From positions 44,734 through 108,733 of the forward strand of contig QCFO01000004.1 in assembly GCA_003280225.1 (NCBI GenBank): a stretch of DNA of 64,000 bases. The letters are read 5' to 3'. The stretch is from Prochlorococcus sp. AG-363-K07 (GTDB lineage Bacteria > Cyanobacteriota > Cyanobacteriia > PCC-6307 > Cyanobiaceae). Every line of letters starts with the position of its first letter. Position 1 is the stretch's first letter. Below the pieces are notes generated by a model. The model was given only the letters and a program-made list of their open reading frames with translations, had not been told where the DNA came from and did not search any database. This document shows positions 34,265-42,069 of the stretch, in pieces. The position numbers were made by a program, and so were the translations under genes.

Positions 34265-35076
34265 CGTTCACACACATGACTTGCATCTTCGGCCTGCTCG
34301 GCGAATTCAAAACCATGACTCAGTCGCCATGCGAAGACTTCCGGTAGACCTGCCTCGACAATCGCTTGACACGTTCGATCAACGTCATAGTCCACCTCTT
34401 TTATCTCAACTTCATCAGTTGCATCGTTGTGAATTACATAGGTGGCATTTGTACTTCCATGACGTGGCTCACCCACTGATCCAGCATTGACGATTTTGCG
34501 CATCGGCAGGGTTAGTTCTTCGCCCTGATCATTGCCATGCTCGGCATTCTGTAAACGCACACGAATAGACCCATCTCTCAATTCACGTACATAAGGCTGG
34601 TGAGTATGCCCGCAAAACAGAATATCGGCCCCCGCTGTTTCTACTCGCTCGAGAGCCGCAAATGCATCCATGTCTGGCAGAAGATACTCATGTTGACTGT
34701 TGGGACTGCCATGCACGAAGAGGAGTCGATCACGACGTAATGATGTTGGGAGGCTGGCTAAAAAACTTTTGTTTTCGTCCGTTAACTGATCATCTGTCCA
34801 TTGGTGGGCCAGGTGTCCGCGTCTTTCTGCTAGCTGAGAAGGGTAGCTGCACTCGCAGGCATTAAGACCATCGATGATATCTTCATCCCAGCAGCCCTGG
34901 CAGGTCGCGATGCCACGCTTCCGTATCAGCTCAACTACTTCGTTGGGTTGAGGACCATAGCCAACTAGATCACCAAGACAGGTAATGGTGTCAATCCCCT
35001 GCTTGTCAATGTCATTCAAGACAGCTTCTACTGCAGGGAGATTGGCGTGTAGGCAGGAGATAATTGCGTGATTCAT
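34261..35076 (-). CDS. Calcineurin-like metallophosphoesterase with altered metal ligands
   Basis: This 271-residue phosphoesterase fold has CLGDLVGYGPQPNEVVELI, FCGHTHQPYVREL and NAGSVGEPRHGS intact. Motif I is SCLHANLPAVEAVL where Asp of DxH is Cys, and the GNH[D/E] motif is GCWDED. Two thiols in or near the active site could favour zinc, which fits the operon context, but that is inference. It is the middle gene of an operon with a CobW-like GTPase (5-bp gap) and a degenerate paralogue. Confidence 0.82.
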   Translation of the reverse strand: MNHAIISCLHANLPAVEAVLNDIDKQGIDTITCLGDLVGYGPQPNEVVELIRKRGIATCQGCWDEDIIDGLNACECSYPSQLAERRGHLAHQWTDDQLTDENKSFLASLPTSLRRDRLLFVHGSPNSQHEYLLPDMDAFAALERVETAGADILFCGHTHQPYVRELRDGSIRVRLQNAEHGNDQGEELTLPMRKIVNAGSVGEPRHGSTNATYVIHNDATDEVEIKEVDYDVDRTCQAIVEAGLPEVFAWRLSHGFEFAEQAEDASHVCER

Positions 35077-35081
35077 GGCGA

Positions 35082-35867
35082 TTAAGTTGAGGGAATAGCT
35101 TCTTTTTGTTGACCCCTAAGAGGCATTTGATGCATCTCAAGTACGGCATCGTTTAGTAGGCAGAGGTCGATCGTTGATTGAATGCGTAGGCAATCAAGAT
35201 GTTTTCCTTGCACAACAAGCTCAGACAAGCTGCGAGGTCTCCCATTTGGATCTGAAATTTCTTGAAGTGGAAGGAACTGTGAGCTTTCTTGGCTCACGAT
35301 CCAGTTGAAGAAAATAGAGCGCCCATCTGGCAAGTTCATCAAGCCCTTAGCTCGATAGACGTCGCCATATGCTCCGTTCACTAGCTCGAACCAAAAGGTA
35401 TTCAGGCTGGGTGGATCCCAGACGCTGGTATTAAGACTGAGGCTGAAGGATTCAAGTTTTTTGAATTCCAATGTGTCTTTGTTTGGCAATTCAGGATCCC
35501 GACCAAAGTGGAGATGCCTATCAGGATGAAGTTGCAAGGTTTCAAGCTGATTTTTGACGCGAGGATCGATACCCGTTAGGCCTGCATGCTGAGGCGCTTG
35601 GAACTGGGGAAGCTCAATCAATGTGAGTAGGTCGCCTTGTTGCGATCTGGAGACATGATGGGAATCCGATAGATTTATTAGTTCAGGGAATTGATCCTTG
35701 AGAAATGCCTTATCGATTCCTGAGTCAGATACCTGCTCTAGCCCGTCAGAGGAATAGCCATCTAGTCGCAAATATCCGCATTTGCCTTGATGACTTTGCA
35801 TTGTTTTGAGTATCCAGCTGGTTTTGCCGCAGCCTGGCGAACCCGAGATCAGCCATGTCTGGCTCAT
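35082..35867 (-). CDS. CobW-like P-loop protein
   Basis: This 261-residue protein has the P-loop WLISGSPGCGKTSWIL at its N-terminus and a CobW C-terminal-like domain (TFWFELVNGAYGDVYRAKGL, FFNWIVSQE). COG0523/CobW proteins are metal chaperone GTPases, often for zinc. The usual CxCC metal motif and a clear NKxD were not seen, so activity is uncertain. A Fur/Zur-like palindrome and a short M-V-K-type leader ORF lie just upstream. First gene of the phosphoesterase operon. Confidence 0.75.
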   Translation of the reverse strand: MSQTWLISGSPGCGKTSWILKTMQSHQGKCGYLRLDGYSSDGLEQVSDSGIDKAFLKDQFPELINLSDSHHVSRSQQGDLLTLIELPQFQAPQHAGLTGIDPRVKNQLETLQLHPDRHLHFGRDPELPNKDTLEFKKLESFSLSLNTSVWDPPSLNTFWFELVNGAYGDVYRAKGLMNLPDGRSIFFNWIVSQESSQFLPLQEISDPNGRPRSLSELVVQGKHLDCLRIQSTIDLCLLNDAVLEMHQMPLRGQQKEAIPST

Positions 35868-35900
35868 TCTTTGGACAATGACAATCGCTCTATGAAAATA

Positions 35901-35966
35901 TCATAAATGAGAATGGTAACCATTTTCGTTTTTAAATCCTGATTTTTCTGCTTCCACTTTCACCAT
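35901..35966 (-). CDS. MVK-family leader micro-ORF a
   Basis: A 21-residue frame beginning MVKVEAEKSG ends 34 bp before the CobW-like start. The bases before its ATG (CTAGAGAAATGGTGAA on the minus strand) recur ahead of six sister ORFs. The Fur/Zur-like palindrome lies inside it. Whether it is translated is unknown. Confidence 0.4.
   Translation of the reverse strand: MVKVEAEKSGFKNENGYHSHL
35909..35927. promoter_or_regulatory. Fur/Zur-like palindrome upstream of the CobW operon
   Basis: GAGAATGGTAACCATTTTC is a near-perfect 19-bp palindrome whose halves (GAnAATGGT/ACCATTnTC) resemble zinc- or iron-uptake regulator boxes. It sits about 40 bp before the CobW-like start, a normal operator distance, and CobW genes are classic Zur targets. 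It also overlaps a micro-ORF, so chance cannot be excluded. Confidence 0.55.
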
Positions 35967-36012
35967 TTCTCTAGCTTGAATAAACCCTCGATCTCAGGGG
36001 CTCATGGATTTT

Positions 36013-36288
36013 CTAGTCACCAAAACGATAGTGCTTTCGGACTGCTTTATGTACTTCCCATGTACAAGACATTCCTTTGGGAAAGACAACTAGATCCCCG
36101 ACCCCAAACCTGACAGGCTGACCTTCGTTAGGCGTCACCGTCACATCTCCTTCCAGAATTAAACAAGTCTCCTTATCGCTATATGTCCAAGGAAATGAAC
36201 TTGGATCACAAGTCCATATTGGCCATTCCTTTATCCCTAACTCGTTGATAGTTCTTTCAGGGCAGGGTGATGTGATTGAGATTGCCAA
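36013..36288 (-). CDS. Cupin-domain protein (DUF861 type)
   Basis: This single-domain cupin of 91 residues has CDPSSFPWTYSDKETCLILE, then GDVTVTPNEGQPVRFGVGDL and VVFPKGMSCTWEVH, a typical cupin_3 beta barrel of the (S)-ureidoglycine aminohydrolase/EutQ-like group. The metal histidines of larger cupins are not obvious. A truncated second copy of its first 44 codons lies at 39098-39237, spliced onto another gene fragment. Confidence 0.85.
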   Translation of the reverse strand: MAISITSPCPERTINELGIKEWPIWTCDPSSFPWTYSDKETCLILEGDVTVTPNEGQPVRFGVGDLVVFPKGMSCTWEVHKAVRKHYRFGD

Positions 36289-36378
36289 TTAATTTTTTCG
36301 AGCTCGACTTCTTTTTAGCTTATTGAGATCTGTTAAACAGTCTTTAATCTTTCTCTCAGGTCTATAAGGTCAAATTCC

Positions 36379-36597
36379 TTAGATTGAAGATTCAGCATTT
36401 GACTGAACAACGCGTCTTTTAAGTTCATGCATGCCTTCAAGCTGGTTGTGAACAGCTAGTAATTGCTGTTGTATATGCTCTGTATGCTTTAGTTTTACTA
36501 TAACTTGTATTGCCTCTTCAATATTTGCCTTGGCTTTTAGTAATGCATAACATTCTTTTGTACCTGCTTCTGACGCCATTCGTAAAAATAGTTTCAT
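36379..36597 (-). CDS. Hypothetical helical protein of 72 residues
   Basis: This is a mostly helical sequence (ECYALLKAKANIEEAIQVIV, QQQLLAVHNQLEGMHELKRR) with no hydrophobic segment. The coding character is good; I do not recognise a family. ATG start at 36597. Confidence 0.55.
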   Translation of the reverse strand: MKLFLRMASEAGTKECYALLKAKANIEEAIQVIVKLKHTEHIQQQLLAVHNQLEGMHELKRRVVQSNAESSI

Positions 36598-36859
36598 TCA
36601 ACTAAATTAATTTAAAGCAATTAACCGTTCAATTATGTAGTTATTTATACTGTCAAAGGTGGTCTCTATGAAAGTTTTTCAAGCCTGAAAATTATTGGCT
36701 ATAATTTATATAAATTTGAAGCAGTTTGTAGCTATTGATATCACTCCAAACTAGAGAATGAACAAAAACTTGGTCAATCGATATGACATGTATTTTAAAT
36801 TACATTGACTAAGTGCTTATTGTGATATCTTTTGATTATCCTTTTTTTGGAGATTTCTT
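36598..36859. promoter_or_regulatory. Leader region of the hli gene
   Basis: This 262-bp AT-rich stretch upstream of hli has no coding frame. TTTTTTTGGAGATTTCTT gives a good GGAG ribosome site before the hli start. Hli genes are usually stress- and light-induced, but no specific operator is recognised here. Confidence 0.4.
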
Positions 36860-36985
36860 ATGACTGCAAAAGACCTGATGAGTGAGAAAGCTGAAAAATA
36901 TAATGGATGGGCTGCAATGCTTGGGTTTCTAGTGGCAATTGGAACATATGCCACTACAGGCCAAATAGTTCCAGGCATATTTTAA
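36860..36985 (+). CDS. hli: High-light-inducible protein (Hli/Scp)
   Basis: This single-helix chlorophyll-binding protein of the thylakoid has 41 residues. The helix carries the family motif EKYNGWAAMLGFLVAIGTYA followed by TTGQIVPGIF, the TGQxxPGxF ending typical of Prochlorococcus and cyanophage Hli. The Glu and Asn that bind chlorophyll are present. It has its own terminator. Hli genes are frequent island and phage cargo. Confidence 0.95.
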   Translation: MTAKDLMSEKAEKYNGWAAMLGFLVAIGTYATTGQIVPGIF

Positions 36986-36990
36986 TTACA

Positions 36991-37018
36991 TTTATAGGAG
37001 CCTTTTGGCTCCTATAAA
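36991..37018 (+). terminator. hli terminator
   Basis: TTTATAGGAGCC and GGCTCCTATAAA form a 12-bp perfect stem with a TTTT loop directly after the hli stop. The T-run after it is weak. Confidence 0.8.
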
Positions 37019-37056
37019 TTCTTCTCTTTCAATCAATAGTCTCTATCTATTTATGT

Positions 37057-37224
37057 ATGAATTCTCATGATGAGCAATGTTTTGCAGAATTAGAGCCATA
37101 TGAATCTTTTTTGATAGCCAACGAGCTTGATCCGCATGAAAGTTTGATTGAAGTTCTTCCAAAGAAAGAGTCATTAGAAATTGGGAGGCCTTCAATTTTA
37201 AAGGCTGGTCAAGAAAGCTTTTAG
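37057..37224 (+). CDS. Acidic hypothetical protein of 55 residues
   Basis: Starts MNSHDEQCFAELEPYESFLI and ends ILKAGQESF. It is acidic, with no membrane segment. An earlier ATG four bases upstream is out of frame and stops after five codons. I recognise no family; placed after hli, it may be cargo. Confidence 0.45.
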   Translation: MNSHDEQCFAELEPYESFLIANELDPHESLIEVLPKKESLEIGRPSILKAGQESF

Positions 37225-37246
37225 AAAATAATTGTGATTAAAATAT

Positions 37247-37429
37247 TTATATTTCATATTCTCTATTGTGAAGTTCAATCTCACGGATCCAATAGTCATC
37301 GATTCTCTTTTCAAGAGGCCGCATTATCGATGAAGATATATAGCCATATCCTTGTGGAGGAGAATTTTTAAAATGCCTAACGATTGATTTAACTCTATTG
37401 AGCTTTTTTGTGCTGATGGAATTTTCCAT
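37247..37429 (-). CDS. Basic hypothetical protein of 60 residues
   Basis: The sequence (KKLNRVKSIVRHFKNSPPQG, EKRIDDYWIREIELHNREYE) is basic and helical. It converges on the preceding small gene. Family not recognised; coding character is fair. Confidence 0.45.
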   Translation of the reverse strand: MENSISTKKLNRVKSIVRHFKNSPPQGYGYISSSIMRPLEKRIDDYWIREIELHNREYEI

Positions 37430-37641
37430 ATGAACCTTATAAAAGTGATTTAAACATATAGATTAATGAAGGTGCTTATTGTTCTTTTTGGTACATTTTC
37501 CACTAAAATAGAGCTTTGTCTTGATAGACTAACTATATTGAGTCTCAATAAATACAGAATATTGGATTTATGTATTCTCTAATACTTATCGAGTTCACTA
37601 ATTCTTAGTGATACTTACTTGTGATTAATCTCTTGGATGCA

Positions 37642-37785
37642 AGTTTGAATAAAGTTTGAATAGAAATTTCTGATTCTCTGAGATCGATTGATATCACTCA
37701 AAGGGAACTTTTCATTAGCCAGTAAGAAATGTCAGTCATATCAGGGGATCTCCGGGAATTGTGGTGTGTGAATAATGTGTGAATG
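37642..37785 (+). repeat. EVE-start repeat, copy R4 with iterons on both sides
   Basis: Left iterons GTTTGAATAAA and GTTTGAATAGA (37642-37663), a spacer with TCTGATTCTCTGAGATCGAT, the core from 37713 (CATTAGCCAGTAAGAAATGT), then right iterons GTGTGAATAAT and GTGTGAATG (about 37764-37784). The minus-strand core reads MTDISYWLMKSSL. The remainder of the gap 37430-37935 holds no gene that I can see. Confidence 0.8.
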
Positions 37786-37935
37786 AGATGGCTACTAGCT
37801 TTTAAAGAGATCAGTTAGCGAGGGCTTTCTCCCATTAGAAGGTTTTGATCATTTTAAGTTTGATAGCTCACAAAAGATATGCTTGCCCTATAGATCCGAC
37901 TAGTTTCTTTTGTAGAAAGACGTAATCGCACTTAA

Positions 37936-38418
37936 ATGACGAAGGCTCTTAGATGCGTTGCTATAGCTGTTCTCCTTTTGTTTATTCAATTAACCCCTAA
38001 ACCTGCGATAGCTTGCGTAGAAGGTTTGTCGTGGGGGATGGATCTCTCCAGTGTAGAGAGACATCTTGGGGTTTCCTTAACTCCTGTTCAGGAAGATGTG
38101 AATAGAGGTCTTTTTGAAGTTAGAGATTTTCAGATGAGCGGTTTACCTGTGAATAGTCTTCGTGTTCGTGTTGAAGATAAGGATGGCTTGAAACAGCTTG
38201 CTTATGAAATGGACTATGAAAACATGACTGAAGTATTGGCAGGCTTACGACATCGTTTTGGTCCTCCGGTTGGAACAAGCGTTGATGTTGACGGAAGATC
38301 GCCTCAACAACAATGGATTTGGCATACAGGAGAAGATGTAATTACTGCAATCAAGAGTGAACAAAGACCTTTCTTACTTTCTTATCGACCATCACTTTTA
38401 GACCCTTCTTTTCTTTGA
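37936..38418 (+). CDS. Secreted hypothetical protein
   Basis: This 160-residue protein has a clear signal peptide (LRCVAIAVLLLFIQLTPKPA, cleavage near AIA). The mature domain starts EGLSWGMDLSSVERHLGVSL, a repeat-like pattern seen in small periplasmic proteins that start with a WGM-type motif, and ends in a hydrophilic tail. No family name is certain. It lies between repeat copies R4 and R5, whose facing iterons are of the same GTGTGAATA type. Confidence 0.7.
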   Translation: MTKALRCVAIAVLLLFIQLTPKPAIACVEGLSWGMDLSSVERHLGVSLTPVQEDVNRGLFEVRDFQMSGLPVNSLRVRVEDKDGLKQLAYEMDYENMTEVLAGLRHRFGPPVGTSVDVDGRSPQQQWIWHTGEDVITAIKSEQRPFLLSYRPSLLDPSFL

Positions 38419-38420
38419 AA

Positions 38421-38568
38421 ATGTGTGAATAGTGTGTGAATGGATTCCTGCAATTTCTTCTGATCCATTTCTACCACTCAAATGCACTTGTTCATTAGAC
38501 AGTAGTTAATTTCTGTCATGTCAAGGGATTTGGGCGAATTGCGTGGTGTGAACAGACTGTGAACAGAA
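38421..38568 (+). repeat. EVE-start repeat, copy R5 with iterons on both sides
   Basis: Left iterons GTGTGAATAGT and GTGTGAATGG (38423-38443), the core from 38493 (CATTAGACAGTAGTTAATTT), then right iterons GTGTGAACAGA and CTGTGAACAGA (about 38546-38568). The minus-strand core reads MTEINYCLMNKCI. Confidence 0.82.
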
Positions 38569-38608
38569 CTGCTCAACCAGCCTCTTAATTACTCCTATTA
38601 TCTCTTAT

Positions 38609-38773
38609 ATGGAAACACCTAAATGGAAGCCTTCACAAGAAGAACGTGAAGTCATGGAAGCAGTGTGGATGCAAGTTAAGGGTGCTTGCGAGAAACTAAA
38701 GGAAGAGACCAATGCTCAAGACGAGCACATCAGAAAGATGCTTAAAGAAATGGCTGATCGTTATTACTCATGA
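38609..38773 (+). CDS. Small helical protein, paralogue 1 (METxKWKPS family)
   Basis: This 54-residue protein begins METPKWKPSQEEREVMEAVW and continues MQVKGACEKLKEETNAQDEH. A near copy (about 90 percent identical by eye) lies at 47207-47371. Both follow an iteron block by about 45-70 bp, and even the pre-start sequence is similar, so gene and module were duplicated together. No membrane segment; function unknown. Confidence 0.7.
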   Translation: METPKWKPSQEEREVMEAVWMQVKGACEKLKEETNAQDEHIRKMLKEMADRYYS

Positions 38774-38840
38774 AACGCTTACCTATATGGATTTTGCGCC
38801 AATACCTTAGATCCCTTGGTTCCAATAGCTTTTAACTGTT

Positions 38841-39105
38841 CATTAGCGAGTAAAAAGCAAAAGAGGTGTTTTTACTCTTGGGGCTTTGTTCTTAGTTGGC
38901 TAGAAATGAACTAGGAGTCTGAGCTCGTTGGTGTAAAAAATAAGAGCTGGACTCAAAGGGGGGCATCGAAATACGCCCCCCTTCTTCATGCCTAAAAATG
39001 TCCTTACGTCACCCCTTGTTTCATCGAACGATTTTGGCTCTTCTTTTAGATGTCAAAGAGTCAGGATATGAATCCCCAACACTGGAAAACCGAAAAGCCT
39101 TCCAG
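38841..39105 (+). repeat. 246-bp direct repeat, copy A, preceded by truncated repeat core R6
   Basis: A shortened core (CATTAGCGAGTAAAAAGC, R6) runs into a 246-bp block (38860-39105) identical to 42091-42336 except for one base that changes an ATG to GTG. The block holds a G6C hairpin with the loop ATCGAAATA (38958-38981), a good terminator shape, and then the 5' part of an MSLRHP-family gene. It may encode a small RNA ending at the hairpin. Confidence 0.85.
38998..39105 (+). pseudogene. Truncated MSLRHP-family gene
   Basis: The first 36 codons of the gene at 42229-42411 are present (here with ATG) and then stop at GCCTTCCAG, where the sequence changes to a reversed fragment of a cupin gene. 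The reading frame meets a stop immediately after the joint. Confidence 0.85.
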
Positions 39106-39237
39106 CAGTAAGCAAGTTTCCTTGTCGCTATAGGTCCAAGGGAATGAACTGGGATCACAAGTCCAAATTGGCCATTGCTTGATCCCTAGCTCGTTGATTG
39201 TGCTTTCAGGGCAGGGGGATGTCACTGAGATTGTCAA
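39098..39237 (-). pseudogene. N-terminal fragment of a cupin gene
   Basis: The minus strand encodes TSPCPESTINELGIKQWPIW then TCDPSSFPWTYSDKETCL, which matches residues 6-43 of the intact cupin at 36013-36288. The fragment ends at CTGGAAGG, which both parent genes share (eight bases, CCTTCCAG on the plus strand), so the joint formed at microhomology. The possible start is TTG. Confidence 0.85.
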
Positions 39238-39319
39238 TTAATTATCGAGAGCTCAATTTCTTTCTAGCTGTTTTTAGCAGCGCGTTTTTGCATAGCATCG
39301 AGGCTAATTTTTGTGCCCA

Positions 39320-39412
39320 ATGGAAGAACTAACCAAAAGAGCGGAAGAGCTTGAGAGGAGAGTTCAGCATCTAGAAGCAAAGCTGCGATTCCAAGCAAGG
39401 AAAAACAAATAA
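39320..39412 (+). CDS. 30-residue coiled-coil micro-protein
   Basis: Starts MEELTKRAEELERRVQHLEA and ends in a basic tail. The heptad pattern is clean. Too short to be sure it is expressed. Confidence 0.4.
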   Translation: MEELTKRAEELERRVQHLEAKLRFQARKNK

Positions 39413-39427
39413 GTTCAGTTCTCATTT

Positions 39428-39655
39428 CTATCCACTGCAATCTTCATCTTTAGGTAATTGGAGCCAGCCGCTTGTCCATTGTGAATGAGTCTTTAGTTCA
39501 TCCCACGAGATTCGAATAAGAATCTCTTTGTTGTTGATGGGAAAAAGCTCGACCCATCGTTGATCTTTTTTCCCGCCATATTGCTTGACTTCAAAATGTC
39601 GATAGCCTTCTCTTTTGAAAGTTGATGTCCAGGCTTGGTTGGGGGGCCATCTCAT
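39428..39655 (-). CDS. Trp-rich protein, TIGR02450-like
   Basis: This 75-residue protein has NQAWTSTFKREGYRHFEVKQ, then RISWDELKTHSQWTSGWLQL, matching the pattern of TIGR02450 (SKWTA..., HF.V, W.EL...W..GW). Function unknown. Its start overlaps the P450 stop by four bases (ATGA), so both are translated from one message. Confidence 0.8.
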   Translation of the reverse strand: MRWPPNQAWTSTFKREGYRHFEVKQYGGKKDQRWVELFPINNKEILIRISWDELKTHSQWTSGWLQLPKDEDCSG

Positions 39656-40944
39656 CCTCTTACTTTTACTAATAACCCATCACGAGGAGATGGACTGGGA
39701 ATCTGCCGCAGTGTGAAGTCTTGATCCGGGATAGCTTCAAGTTGCAATTTACGAAATAACCCAACCACCATCAGTCGAATCTCAAGTTCAGCTAATGATT
39801 TGCCAAGACATACACGTTCGCCTCCACCGAAAGGCATCAGGCTTAAAGAACAATCATTCTCTAGATGACGTTGTGGTCTAAAGATATCTAGATCACCAAT
39901 CCCATGACGGTTAGAAGCAATTAAAGCTACTTGCACTACACGATTATTAGGAACGACAATGTCATCTAAGACCAAGGATTTCTTGGTGCGGCGAAAAAAA
40001 CCACCTACTGGTGGAGTGAATCGCATTACTTCTTTTACGAGAGCATCGAGTCTTTGCGCATTGGTAGGGTCGTAAGCCATAGTTGCCTGCTCAGGAGTTG
40101 GAGGCCAATCCAGAGTATCGATTTCTTTACGAAGCCATGTTTCCAATTGTGGATTGAGAAGTAATTCCCGCATTAAGCAGCTCAACGCAGAAGCTGTGGT
40201 TTCATATCCAGCAAATAACAGTAGAAGTAGTTGTTCTCCCAAATCTTCATCTGCGAAAGGAATGCCTGCTTCATCAAGACCCCCTGCAAGTAAATCCAAG
40301 GCACCTTTGCCATTGATAGATTGGTTAACTATTTCTTGAAGTTTTTCAATTAAACGTTTTCTTGCCTTGAGAGCTTTGGCAAAGGGACTGCCTGGAAGAG
40401 CGAGGGGAATTGAGAAGAGAGCCTTGGTCCAGATTTCGAAATCAGAAAATAACTTGTCACGATCATTACCCTCCAGTCCAAGAACAGTTGTCGAGATAAC
40501 AGAGAACGCGAAACGTCGCATTTTCTCAGCCAAAGGGAGAGGCGCTTTTGCGGCTTTTAGTTCTTCGCCGAGCTCATCAATTAAGTTGATAATGCCAGGG
40601 CTATAGCGTTGAAGTGCTGAAGATGAGAATAACTGGGCTACTACCCTTCTCCTTGCTTTATGAGATGCCCCATTGCGGTTCGCGAGTGAATGGCTACCTA
40701 ACAGTTGTTGAACACTCTCAGGCCACCAACCTTCGATCGCCTCCGGTTGAGATAATAAATCAGCAATAGCTTTGCTCCCCTGAATGAACACCATTGGCTG
40801 ACCAAGCATTGATGTCTCAAAGACATTTCCCAGACGATCAAATCGCCTTTGAGCGAAGCTAGGATCGCGGAAAAATGCTAGTGCCTCAAGAATTCCAGTG
40901 AGGGCACCAGTTTTTGGCAAAGGGCGCAATTTAGGCATAGTCAT
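39652..40944 (-). CDS. Cytochrome P450 (CYP120-like)
   Basis: This 430-residue haem-thiolate monooxygenase has the I-helix motif LLFAGYETTASALSCLMREL, the K-helix ExxR in KEVMRFTPPVGGFFRR and the haem-binding loop PFGGGERVCLGKSLAELEIR with the proximal cysteine. The overall pattern resembles cyanobacterial CYP120 retinoid hydroxylases; the substrate is not shown by the sequence. It starts inside the last codons of a leader micro-ORF and is coupled to a Trp-rich protein. Confidence 0.92.
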   Translation of the reverse strand: MTMPKLRPLPKTGALTGILEALAFFRDPSFAQRRFDRLGNVFETSMLGQPMVFIQGSKAIADLLSQPEAIEGWWPESVQQLLGSHSLANRNGASHKARRRVVAQLFSSSALQRYSPGIINLIDELGEELKAAKAPLPLAEKMRRFAFSVISTTVLGLEGNDRDKLFSDFEIWTKALFSIPLALPGSPFAKALKARKRLIEKLQEIVNQSINGKGALDLLAGGLDEAGIPFADEDLGEQLLLLLFAGYETTASALSCLMRELLLNPQLETWLRKEIDTLDWPPTPEQATMAYDPTNAQRLDALVKEVMRFTPPVGGFFRRTKKSLVLDDIVVPNNRVVQVALIASNRHGIGDLDIFRPQRHLENDCSLSLMPFGGGERVCLGKSLAELEIRLMVVGLFRKLQLEAIPDQDFTLRQIPSPSPRDGLLVKVRG

Positions 40945-41005
40945 CTTGGTTGTATTTATAATTCAGTAGAGAGTTCTCATCCTTTTCTTCTTCTATTTTC
41001 ACCAT
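40931..41005 (-). CDS. MVK-family leader micro-ORF b
   Basis: A 24-residue frame MVKIEEEKDENSLLNYKYNQ ending DDYA. The P450 start lies within its last five codons in another frame, a layout for translational coupling. It follows repeat copy R7 on the minus strand. SLLNYxYxxxD is shared with members at 56421 and 61713. Confidence 0.55.
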   Translation of the reverse strand: MVKIEEEKDENSLLNYKYNQDDYA

Positions 41006-41012
41006 TTCTCTA

Positions 41013-41230
41013 GTTTGAATAGAAATTCCTGATTCGCTGAGATCGATTGCTATCACTCAAAAGGACCTTTTCATTAGCCAGTAGTTCATTTCCTGCTGTG
41101 CCATGGGATCTCAGCGATATTGCGATGTGTGGATGGCTTAACATTCTCACCCTCTTATTTCTATTCTATTTCAATTAAGCTTCTCCTACTGATAACCAAC
41201 AGATCTCTGCTGAAATAAGAAATATAGGCT
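41013..41230 (+). repeat. EVE-start repeat, copy R7
   Basis: Single left iteron GTTTGAATAGA, CTGATTCGCTGAGATCGATT spacer, core from 41072, CCATGGGATCTCAGCGATAT block, single right iteron GTGTGGATGG, then about 80 bp similar to the flank of R2. The minus-strand core reads MAQQEMNYWLMKRSF. Nothing else is recognised between here and 41364. Confidence 0.8.
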
Positions 41231-41364
41231 GTAAGAAGGAGCCAAAAAGGATGTAGAAATTGTACGTTGAGAAATTTGGCGTCAGTATTTGCTCAAAAGA
41301 ACTCAAAATCGATCGCCTAATTGACTGGCACATGAGACCCTTTAAACATAACGCTTGAAAAACA

Positions 41365-41754
41365 TTGTCTTCAAATTCTCAGTTGATAGAAGCTTTGATA
41401 AAAGGTTTTGCAAACCGAGCTGAAAATAAGTCTTTTTTGATTTCTAATGTTACAGATAATTTCTTGGCTATTCGACCAAGTGGTAACCCTATTACTGCAG
41501 AAGGTCTTGTTGGAATGTACAACAATGCAGATTTGGTTGTTGAGCTTTCTGAATTAGTAAAGATTCATCGATTAGAAGCAAATACAGACTGGGGCTTTGC
41601 TGCCTTTACTTTGAAAGAGGAATTTAGTTTTAAAGGAGAGAAGAATAATGATTTATCAAGTTATTCTATGATCTTTAAGAAAATAGATGGAACTTGGAAA
41701 ATTTCTTGGATGCAAAGATCATCAGGTACTACAGATCTTGCAACTTGGAACTAA
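41365..41754 (+). CDS. NTF2/SnoaL-like protein
   Basis: This 129-residue alpha+beta barrel type sequence has an N-terminal helix pair (QLIEALIKGFANRAENKSFL), PITAEGLVGMYNNADLVVEL and the closing strands SMIFKKIDGTWKISWMQRSS. Such folds serve as small enzymes or binding proteins. The start is TTG at 41365, with no ATG available early. Confidence 0.65.
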   Translation: MSSNSQLIEALIKGFANRAENKSFLISNVTDNFLAIRPSGNPITAEGLVGMYNNADLVVELSELVKIHRLEANTDWGFAAFTLKEEFSFKGEKNNDLSSYSMIFKKIDGTWKISWMQRSSGTTDLATWN

Positions 41755-41789
41755 TCTGAAACCTACCTATTAATTAATTGCACCCTCTA

Positions 41790-42068
41790 ATGTCACTCGA
41801 AACTACTGTTATCACCTTCAAACTGAATGGAACTTTTGCTGAGTGGTCAGCCATTTTTGATAGTGATGAAGCTAATAAAAGGCATGCAGAGCATGGGATA
41901 AAGCCTCTATATAGAGGAGTTGATAAAGCAGACCCTCAGAAGGTGATTGTTATTCATCAGCATGAGCAAGGGGCTTTAGATAAGTTCCTTGCAGCTAATG
42001 GTGACTGGATCGCCACCCATGATGTTGATATGACCAGCTTTGATCAATCAGTTTGGACTGCAAATTAG
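41790..42068 (+). CDS. DUF3764 family protein
   Basis: This 92-residue dimeric alpha/beta-barrel-like protein begins MSLETTVITFKLNGTFAEWS, with FDSDEANKRHAEHGIKPLYR and VIVIHQHEQGALDKFLAANG, in the style of the marine cyanobacterial DUF3764 family. A TTG at 41778 would add four residues; ATG at 41790 is better. It follows the NTF2-like gene by 35 bp and may form one unit with it. Confidence 0.75.
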   Translation: MSLETTVITFKLNGTFAEWSAIFDSDEANKRHAEHGIKPLYRGVDKADPQKVIVIHQHEQGALDKFLAANGDWIATHDVDMTSFDQSVWTAN

Positions 42069-42069
42069 T

